Shown one piece after another: positions 1 to 3,389 of a stretch of DNA of 6,005 nucleotides. Location of the stretch: the NCBI GenBank assembly GCA_022866585.1, contig JALHUP010000378.1:1-6005 (forward strand), read 5' to 3'. The position numbers and the translations under genes were made by a program. The first letter of the stretch is position 1; each line of letters starts with the position of its first letter. Origin of the DNA: Candidatus Zixiibacteriota bacterium. Lineage in GTDB: Bacteria; Zixibacteria; MSB-5A5; SM1-73. The notes beneath the pieces were generated by a model. The model saw nothing but the letters and a program-made list of their open reading frames with translations, had not been told where the DNA came from and did no database searches.

Positions 1-28
1 AGCGTCGTCACCAATAAACGAGCTTCAA
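1..28. repeat. Dispersed 28-nt repeat, copy 1
   Basis: This segment matches 23 of 28 positions of the segment at 3340-3367 in the sdhC-sdhA spacer, with no gaps. The best conserved core is CACCAATAA followed by CGAGC. It starts at the window edge, so the element may continue to the left. Function is unknown. It looks like part of a family of short intergenic repeats and not coding sequence. Confidence 0.6.
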
Positions 29-75
29 GAACTTTACTACCGGTATCAGATTAATCCGCTTAATCAGCTGTGAAA

Positions 76-255
76 CTATCCAAACCACCAACAGCTTAAT
101 TTCGGAATCTGCTTTTTAGTTACTTTACTCTTAGAAATTTTGCTTATCGGACTGATGGGGTCAGCCCAGGTGGTCTTAGCTCTTTCTGAAGTCCGGGATA
201 ATCTTTTCTTGTTGGTCGTTTTCTTTTTGGGGGATGAAACTCTATAACTAGCCAT
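76..255 (-). CDS. Small, strongly basic hypothetical protein (59 aa)
   Basis: This is an ATG-to-TAG ORF of 59 codons preceded by a near-ideal Shine-Dalgarno site (AAGGAGGG, five bases before the ATG). I do not recognise the product. The N-terminal third is rich in Lys, Thr, Ser and Arg (MASYRVSSPKKKTTNKKR), the middle has a TTWADPISPISK stretch, and the end is SCWWFG. There are only two acidic residues, so the predicted charge is very high. No membrane segment or signal peptide is visible. It lies 235 bp downstream of the 70-aa paralogue at 491-703 on the same strand, separated by a large hairpin, so it is probably a separate transcription unit. A nucleic-acid-binding role is possible from composition alone, but that is speculation. 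The ribosome binding site is the main reason to believe it is a gene. Confidence 0.5.
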   Translation of the reverse strand: MASYRVSSPKKKTTNKKRLSRTSERAKTTWADPISPISKISKSKVTKKQIPKLSCWWFG

Positions 256-285
256 TTTAGCCCTCCTTTTTTAAGCAAATGGAGC

Positions 286-303
286 GTTTCGCTTTATCGA
301 AAC
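286..303. repeat. Short inverted repeat upstream of the 59-aa ORF
   Basis: GTTTCG (286-291) and CGAAAC (298-303) form a 6-bp inverted repeat around a 6-nt loop. It is 31 bp upstream of the start of the minus-strand ORF at 255, where it could be a leader hairpin or an operator. The arms are short enough to be chance. Confidence 0.3.
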
Positions 304-307
304 CATG

Positions 308-325
308 GTCAAGCTGAAGCTTGAC
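308..325. repeat. Palindromic element GTCAAGCT-GA-AGCTTGAC
   Basis: This is a perfect 8-bp inverted repeat around two bases; in RNA it would form a shorter stem with a TGAA loop. It lies between the basic ORF and the hairpin at 352-407. It resembles the small palindromic elements scattered through the other spacers of this window and probably belongs to that intergenic repeat class. Confidence 0.45.
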
Positions 326-351
326 ACTCCAGCATCCTTATAATCAGGTAA

Positions 352-407
352 GGGAAAGAGCCCCCGATGAGTATTCGTATGAATCTTCGATCGGGGGCCC
401 CTTTCCT
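352..407 (-). terminator. Large hairpin, possible terminator of the minus-strand genes
   Basis: A 9-bp GC-rich stem (GCCCCCGAT at 360-368 with ATCGGGGGC at 390-398) is extended outward by a 6-bp helix (352-357 with 402-407, including one G-T pair). It is extended inward by a bulged stem ending in ATTC-gtat-GAAT. Read on the minus strand the stem is followed by a pyrimidine-rich TCTTTCCCTT, only a weak U-tract. It lies 3' of the gene at 491-703 and upstream of the basic ORF, a sensible place for termination. It could also be a transposable palindrome. Confidence 0.45.
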
Positions 408-442
408 CAAAAATTCAACCCAGTTAGGGTGAATCCTTTTTG

Positions 443-490
443 ACCTGCCTTAGGCAGATTTTACCCGCCTTAGGCGGATTTTACCTGCTG
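443..490. repeat. Tandem 20-nt palindromic repeat (two copies plus a partial third)
   Basis: Unit 1 occupies 443-462, unit 2 occupies 463-482, and 483-490 repeats the first seven or eight bases again. Each full unit contains a perfect 13-nt palindrome: CTGCCTTAGGCAG at 445-457 and CCGCCTTAGGCGG at 465-477. The units differ by a T-to-C change matched by an A-to-G change on the opposite arm, so the hairpin is preserved. The array abuts the stop codon of the gene at 491-703. Confidence 0.75.
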
Positions 491-703
491 TTACTGAGTA
501 GTTGTGGGTCTTGGCTCCTCCCAGTAATCCAGTGTGCCCTGTAGCACTATGCGATACTCTCCCGTAGTCGGATTAACCATATCCACCTTTGCCCTGCAGG
601 TGGTGGAGTTGTACAGAAGATCGTTCAAGCAATGCTCCAGAGCGGCAGGAGAAGTTGGAGTTCTCTCTAACACCTGAAAATTCTGATATCTGAATTTGTT
701 CAC
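491..703 (-). CDS. Hypothetical 70-aa protein, paralogue A
   Basis: I do not recognise this family. The protein aligns without gaps along all 70 residues with its neighbour at 878-1090, with 30 identities (43%). The shared skeleton is ERTPxSP at residues 13-19, a Leu/Asp-rich helix-like stretch, then KVD (39-41), NPxTGEYRIVL (44-54) and GxLD (56-59). This looks like a small alpha/beta domain whose C-terminal half forms beta strands. There is no signal peptide, membrane segment or cysteine motif. The start is chosen at the GTG at 701-703: AGAAGGGG sits about nine bases upstream and the start then coincides with that of paralogue B. A GTG at 710-712 would add three residues but directly abuts the Shine-Dalgarno site. 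It is 174 bp downstream of paralogue B on the same strand. Function is unknown. Confidence 0.7.
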   Translation of the reverse strand: MNKFRYQNFQVLERTPTSPAALEHCLNDLLYNSTTCRAKVDMVNPTTGEYRIVLQGTLDYWEEPRPTTTQ

Positions 704-743
704 CTTTTTCACCCCCTTCTAAATTTTAGAAGTTTTTTGGTTT

Positions 744-769
744 TTCCCACGGATCACGCTTCGTGGGAA
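744..769. repeat. Intergenic hairpin between the 70-aa paralogues
   Basis: TTCCCACG (744-751) and CGTGGGAA (762-769) form a perfect 8-bp stem with a 10-nt loop. On the minus strand, the direction of the flanking genes, the stem is followed by A residues and not T residues, so it is not a typical intrinsic terminator. It may be an mRNA-stabilising hairpin or a short repeat element. Confidence 0.45.
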
Positions 770-804
770 TTGATCTAAGATACATTCCCAAAACAAGAGA
801 GAGG

Positions 805-870
805 GAACACTGAAGACGCTGAACAATGCTTTCAGGATTCAGTGTTTTCAGTGTTCAGTTTTTTCAGTGC
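805..870. repeat. TTCAGTGTT direct and inverted repeat cluster
   Basis: TTCAGTGTT occurs back to back at 838-846 and 847-855, and a third, one-base-different copy lies at 862-870 (TTTCAGTGC context). Its reverse complement occurs at 805-814 (GAACACTGAA), which forms a 10-bp inverted repeat with 847-856. The cluster fills the spacer immediately 3' of the gene at 878-1090. Confidence 0.6.
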
Positions 871-877
871 TTAAAAT

Positions 878-1090
878 TTAACGATTGGTCCACCAGGTCT
901 CCGGATTCTCCCAGTCCAGGCAACCATGGAGAACGATACGATACTCTCCCGTCTCCGGATTGATGGAGTCCACCTTAACCTTGGCGTTGATCGAGCAAGC
1001 CACCAAGTCGCTGATCCTTCTTTGCAGATAGGATGGGGACATTGGGGTTCTCTCTATTGTCCTAAAATCATGGAAATTGAATCTCTGCAT
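878..1090 (-). CDS. Hypothetical 70-aa protein, paralogue B
   Basis: This is the second member of the unrecognised 70-aa family (see 491-703). It keeps ERTPxSP at residues 13-19 and NPETGEYRIVLHG at 44-56, and differs most in residues 20-38 and at the tail, which ends ENPETWWTNR. The conserved C-terminal half and the variable helical middle suggest a common fold with a changed surface. The start is the ATG at 1088-1090: GAGAGGGGG lies eight bases upstream. The alternative GTG at 1097-1099 directly adjoins that Shine-Dalgarno site and is therefore unlikely. The pair probably arose by local gene duplication, now well diverged. There is no clue to a biochemical role. Confidence 0.7.
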   Translation of the reverse strand: MQRFNFHDFRTIERTPMSPSYLQRRISDLVACSINAKVKVDSINPETGEYRIVLHGCLDWENPETWWTNR

Positions 1091-1122
1091 ATTTCTCACC
1101 CCCTCTCTTTTGTTTTATTTTT

Positions 1123-1166
1123 CTTTCGGGTAAGTCCTTCAGGACAAACCCCTTTCGGGTAAATCC
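1123..1166. repeat. Pair of CTTTCGGGTAAxTCC repeats with small palindromes
   Basis: CTTTCGGGTAAGTCC (1123-1137) is repeated as CTTTCGGGTAAATCC (1152-1166), 29 bases apart. Between and inside them are two small inverted repeats, GTCC-TTCA-GGAC (1134-1145) and ACCC-CTTTC-GGGT (1148-1160). They occupy the spacer between the 79-aa gene and paralogue B. Without a U-tract on the minus strand this is better read as an intergenic repeat than as a terminator. Confidence 0.55.
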
Positions 1167-1203
1167 CCCTCTTTTTTGGGACGCATCTTCTGATTCCAAT
1201 TCT

Positions 1204-1443
1204 TTAAGGAAGTAGTTTCCCGCCCAACACCATCTTTTGGTCTTTTTCAAAAGAACAAGTTAAAATGGTTGCATATTTTGAAGGCATCTTCAATAGCTTG
1301 AGATTTTGATCTTCCACCTTTGAAGTGGAGTGGACAAGTTTCTCCTCTTCTTCCCCGCCTTTGGTGGCATTTTCAACAAAGCCTATCAATTGGTCAATGT
1401 TTGTTTTTAAATCCTGAGGATCTTTGTAATAGAGCTTATTCAT
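1204..1443 (-). CDS. Hypothetical 79-aa protein downstream of the CphA-N-like gene
   Basis: I do not recognise this protein. It begins MNKLYYKDPQDLKTNIDQLI, which looks amphipathic and helical. It then has a hydrophilic stretch with four consecutive Glu around residues 31-34, and a more hydrophobic C-terminal half containing YATILTCSF. No membrane segment or catalytic motif is evident. The ATG is well supported: GAAGGAG begins right after the stop of the upstream gene, and a second purine-rich box (GAGGTG) lies closer to the start. The 17-bp gap to the gene at 1461-2138 implies co-transcription, so the two products may work together. Bases 1354-1373 resemble the palindromic repeat at 463-482, so part of the coding sequence may derive from a repeat. 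Confidence 0.6.
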   Translation of the reverse strand: MNKLYYKDPQDLKTNIDQLIGFVENATKGGEEEEKLVHSTSKVEDQNLKLLKMPSKYATILTCSFEKDQKMVLGGKLLP

Positions 1444-1460
1444 TTTTCACCTCACTCCTT

Positions 1461-2138
1461 CTAAAGAGCTGGCAAATTTGGCAAAGCTCTTTTTGAGTCC
1501 CAAAGCGCAAAATTCTTTAACTCTTTGAAGAGAGAAACCACCGATCTTTTGGTCCAGCCGAAATCGGAAGCGACTTTGGATTCTAAACTGACCAGCTCAC
1601 TTTTTTGACCCAAAGGCATTCTCCCTCGAAGATATTTGACTAATTCAATTATGCGAAAATCTCTTTTTGCCAGATTTTTGCCCAAAAGCAACTTTTTCAC
1701 TAAATTGACCGCAAAGAAGCTTGAAAATCTCCCCACGTCTTCCTCCCTGCATTCTATAAATAGATCAAACCTGTGCTCCGGGTTTTTATATCCACAGGTT
1801 ATCCCGCTACAAGAATCCATTTTAGTGATATTTGACTGCAGGTCGATGATCACGTGTTCGACTAAATGTGCGATGTGAGTTAGTCCTTCCACTTTTTCTG
1901 AGGATATCTCATGGTGGTTCTTTAAATCTTTGAAGAGGTTCTCCCCGCATTTGTGTTTTTCTAAAGTAGGTAACAATTTCAAGAGTTTTCGATAAACTGA
2001 AGAGAAATCTGCTCTTTTTTTGCCTTCGGGTATGAAAACATCCAAAATCACTTTAAGTTTTTTACCTCCCGGCTTGAACCTTTTGTTCAAACCAAAAATG
2101 TCCGGGAACTCTCCGTAGGATATCTCTTTGATTTCCAC
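1461..2138 (-). CDS. Stand-alone cyanophycin-synthetase N-domain-like protein
   Basis: Residues about 27-152 of this 225-aa protein resemble the N-terminal domain of cyanophycin synthetase CphA, as I remember that family. The shared features are a KKLKVILDV strand, then YRKLLKLLPTLEKHKCGE, then a helix with HLVEHVIIDLQ (91-101), then FIECREEDVGRFSSFFAVNLV. HLVEH (91-95) is an HxxEH motif of the kind that binds zinc in some peptidases, and Glu129 aligns with a conserved acidic position. In CphA this domain handles the cyanophycin chain and in some enzymes cuts it. The ATP-grasp and Mur-ligase domains (together over 600 residues) are absent. Residues 186-210 look like a helix-turn-helix (SKVASDFGWTKRSVVSLFKE). 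The start is GTG (2136-2138) with only a weak TTTGGAAA ribosome site; the frame is closed by TAA ten codons upstream and offers no better start. Actual substrate and activity are unknown. Confidence 0.65.
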   Translation of the reverse strand: MEIKEISYGEFPDIFGLNKRFKPGGKKLKVILDVFIPEGKKRADFSSVYRKLLKLLPTLEKHKCGENLFKDLKNHHEISSEKVEGLTHIAHLVEHVIIDLQSNITKMDSCSGITCGYKNPEHRFDLFIECREEDVGRFSSFFAVNLVKKLLLGKNLAKRDFRIIELVKYLRGRMPLGQKSELVSLESKVASDFGWTKRSVVSLFKELKNFALWDSKRALPNLPAL

Positions 2139-2264
2139 AAATATTTTCCAAAGGAAGGCGATTTTTTACTGAAATTCTCTGTCACCCACAAGACTTGCAC
2201 TACTCTTGTCGGCAAAAGAAAACCATATCTTTATCTTTATTTCAAAAAATTTATAATTTTTTTG

Positions 2265-2292
2265 TTGACTTTTGCTCAGGATGAAATAAATT
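2265..2292 (+). promoter_or_regulatory. Putative sigma-70-type promoter of the sdh operon
   Basis: TTGACT at 2265-2270 matches the -35 consensus in five of six positions. After a 16-nt spacer, TAAATT at 2287-2292 matches the -10 consensus in four of six. Transcription would begin near 2299, giving a leader of about 180 nt ahead of the first sdh gene. The region upstream is A/T-rich, as an UP element would be. Prediction from consensus only. Confidence 0.4.
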
Positions 2293-2299
2293 GTTAGTT

Positions 2300-2326
2300 T
2301 GTGACAAAAGTAACAAGGAACTTTTG
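2300..2326. promoter_or_regulatory. Candidate operator: CRP-like site overlapping a 7-bp inverted repeat
   Basis: TGTGA-N6-TAACA at 2300-2315 differs from the CRP/FNR-superfamily pattern TGTGA-N6-TCACA at one position. Overlapping it, CAAAAGT (2305-2311) and ACTTTTG (2320-2326) form a perfect inverted repeat around 8 nt. Both sit at or just after the predicted transcription start of sdh. A CRP-family regulator would fit what is known of sdh control in enterobacteria, but a match this short can be chance. Confidence 0.25.
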
Positions 2327-2391
2327 GCTGTGGCGATTAATACGAACGAACAAAATTTTATTATATTCTACTTAATTTCCCTCTTGCTATT

Positions 2392-2427
2392 CCCTCTCCC
2401 CTTGGTGGGAGAGGGTTAGGGAGAGGG
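2392..2427. repeat. CCCTCTCCC palindromic repeat in the sdh leader
   Basis: CCCTCTCCC (2392-2400) can pair with GGGAGAGGG at 2407-2415 (6-nt loop) or equally with a second copy at 2419-2427. The two hairpins exclude each other. The sequence is of a widely scattered bacterial intergenic repeat type, and a related palindrome lies downstream of the operon at 5922-5950. It sits about 55 nt before the first sdh start codon and would be in the mRNA leader. Confidence 0.6.
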
Positions 2428-2482
2428 GTCTGTATTAGTTTTTCGGCTTTAAACCGCTAACCTCTTCAAAGGAGCAACCATT

Positions 2483-2839
2483 ATGAACCAAAAACCTAAA
2501 AAAGGGAGCGCTTACGGCTGGCTTTTTCAAAGGATCACCGGGATCTTTTTGGCTTTCTTTTTGATCCTTCACTTCCAAGTCCTTCATTTCACTAAGGAGT
2601 GGAAGATCGATTTCGATGTAGTCACTCACAGATTAGATAGCACTGCCTGGGTGATCTTCTATCTGATCTTTGTCCCAGCTGGGCTTTTTCACGCCTTCAA
2701 CGGAGCCTGGCAGGTGATCGGGGACTATCGACCCAAACTTGGAATCCAAAAAACCGTTAAAGCCTTACTTTGGGTCTTAGGGATTGCTATCTCCGCTTAC
2801 GGATACTATTTGATAGTTACATTTACCAAAGGAGCCTAA
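2483..2839 (+). CDS. sdhD: Succinate dehydrogenase membrane anchor subunit, SdhD-type (118 aa)
   Basis: This is a small integral membrane subunit that anchors the SdhAB dimer and passes electrons to quinone. Three hydrophobic segments are visible: about residues 18-36, 55-79 and 92-114. Family hallmarks are WLFQRITG (13-20) entering helix I, His30 and His35 in helix I, and HAFNGAWQVIGDY (70-82) at the end of helix II. His30 and His70 are the likely haem ligands. The helix II motif is of the HAxxG...DY kind typical of SdhD, but as the first gene it may be named sdhC elsewhere. Its R17/H30/H70/D81 spacing is identical to that of the next gene product, so the two anchors are distant homologues. 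The ATG has AAAGGAG nine bases upstream. The gene ends 2 bp before the next start, with the next Shine-Dalgarno site inside its last codons. Confidence 0.85.
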   Translation: MNQKPKKGSAYGWLFQRITGIFLAFFLILHFQVLHFTKEWKIDFDVVTHRLDSTAWVIFYLIFVPAGLFHAFNGAWQVIGDYRPKLGIQKTVKALLWVLGIAISAYGYYLIVTFTKGA

Positions 2840-2841
2840 AT

Positions 2842-3243
2842 ATGTATGAATCAAAGTCCGGATTTTTCAAAAAATATGTAGACGAAGTCGGTTTGAACCC
2901 CAATGTGGGAACCTGGGCTTGGTTTTTGCACCGTCTCACCGGGGTGATTTTGGTCCTCTATCTTTTTATGCATTTGTTTGTGCTATCTTCATCTTTGGCT
3001 GGGGGTGAAACCTTTAATAAATGGCTCTCCACCGTGCAAAATCCGGTGTTTCACTTTTTGGAAATCGGATTAGCCGCAGTGGTAGCTTTTCATCTTTTGA
3101 ACGGTCTGAGGATCACCATTACCGACTTCTTTTTTGTAACCAAGTCGCATAAGACGATCTTCTGGATAGCCATGATCATATTTTTGATTCTTTTGATCAT
3201 CACCTTGATCGTCTTTTTGCCCAGGGTATTTTCACATCATTAA
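2842..3243 (+). CDS. sdhC: Succinate dehydrogenase cytochrome b subunit, SdhC-type (133 aa)
   Basis: This is the second membrane anchor of the complex. Helices lie at about residues 33-52, 70-90 and 104-126. Motifs are TWAWFLHRLTG (24-34), His44 in helix I, and FHLLNGLRITITDF (83-96) at the end of helix II. His84 is in the position of the SdhC haem-ligand histidine, and His44 is a second likely ligand. The HxxNGxRxxxxD pattern is typical of SdhC cytochrome b subunits. The start is the ATG at 2842, eight bases after AAGGAG. An in-frame ATG at 2770 would overlap the previous gene by 70 bp, lacks a good ribosome site and would add 24 non-family residues, so it is rejected. The 2-bp spacing to the preceding gene implies translational coupling, expected for two subunits needed in equal amounts. 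Confidence 0.88.
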   Translation: MYESKSGFFKKYVDEVGLNPNVGTWAWFLHRLTGVILVLYLFMHLFVLSSSLAGGETFNKWLSTVQNPVFHFLEIGLAAVVAFHLLNGLRITITDFFFVTKSHKTIFWIAMIIFLILLIITLIVFLPRVFSHH

Positions 3244-3250
3244 CGAACTA

Positions 3251-3309
3251 CGCCCGACACAAAGGTCGGGCGCTACGAGTGGCGTAGCGTCTGACGTTTC
3301 TGTCAGACG
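3251..3309 (+). other. Three adjoining hairpins in the sdhC-sdhA spacer
   Basis: Three perfect inverted repeats tile this stretch: CGCCCGAC/GTCGGGCG (3251-3258 with 3265-3272, loop 6), CGCTACG/CGTAGCG (3271-3277 with 3283-3289, loop 5) and CGTCTGAC/GTCAGACG (3288-3295 with 3302-3309, loop 6). Neighbouring stems share two bases, so not all can be fully formed together. No U-tract follows, so strong intrinsic termination is unlikely. mRNA processing, stabilisation of a segment, or an inserted repeat element are the main options. Confidence 0.7.
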
Positions 3310-3325
3310 TTAATCTTCGAGGGAA

Positions 3326-3367
3326 CGAGCTTCGTTACGAGCATCGACACCAATAACCGAGCATCGA
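3326..3367. repeat. CGAGC(T/A)TCG repeats, including dispersed repeat copy 2
   Basis: CGAGCTTCG at 3326-3334 is followed by CGAGCATCG at 3338-3346 and 3358-3366. The 28-nt stretch 3340-3367 is the second copy of the repeat found at 1-28 (23 of 28 identical). AACGA-GCT-TCGTT at 3324-3336 can also form a small hairpin. The repeat ends about 11 bases before the sdhA Shine-Dalgarno site. Confidence 0.6.
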
Positions 3368-3389
3368 ACCTTATTAAGAAGGAGAAAAC

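Larger units (their letters stand above)
2139..2482. promoter_or_regulatory. Divergent intergenic region between the minus-strand cluster and sdh
   Basis: This 344-bp AT-rich spacer contains no convincing ORF. It must carry promoters for both directions. Only the sdh-directed one is recognisable (2265-2292). Other contents are a loose inverted repeat ACAAGA/TCTTGT (2188-2193 and 2204-2209), the CRP-like and inverted-repeat site at 2300-2326, an A/T-rich tract at 2335-2380, the CCCTCTCCC repeat at 2392-2427, and the sdh Shine-Dalgarno site AAAGGAG just before 2483. No good promoter for the minus-strand gene at 2138 was found. Confidence 0.6.

Noticed and set aside
443..490. CRISPR array
   Set aside because: Units are 20 nt with no unique spacers between them, so this is a direct tandem repeat.
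744..769. Rho-independent terminator for paralogue B
   Set aside because: The stem is good but on the minus strand it is followed by A residues, not T residues. It is kept as a hairpin only.
926..1162. Plus-strand ORF of 78 codons
   Set aside because: It overlaps paralogue B on the opposite strand, whose reading frame is supported by homology to 491-703. The plus-strand translation has no recognisable features.
1068..1250. Minus-strand ORF of 60 codons between the 79-aa gene and paralogue B
   Set aside because: It overlaps both neighbours, and much of it translates the CTTTCGGGTAA repeats. No good ribosome site was seen.
1636..1878. Plus-strand ORF of 80 codons
   Set aside because: It is antisense within the CphA-N-like gene, which has the stronger homology evidence.
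2188..2209. ACAAGA-N10-TCTTGT as an operator for the minus-strand cluster
   Set aside because: Six-base arms in an AT-rich region are easily due to chance, and no promoter was recognised beside it.
2359..2367. Second sdh promoter at TATTATATT
   Set aside because: No acceptable -35 hexamer lies 15-19 bases upstream of it.
2435..2629. Minus-strand ORF of 64 codons
   Set aside because: It is antisense to the start of the first sdh anchor gene and looks like a shadow frame.
2770..2841. Upstream ATG for the second sdh anchor
   Set aside because: It would overlap the preceding gene by 70 bp, has no suitable Shine-Dalgarno site and adds residues outside the family. The ATG at 2842 has AAGGAG at proper distance.
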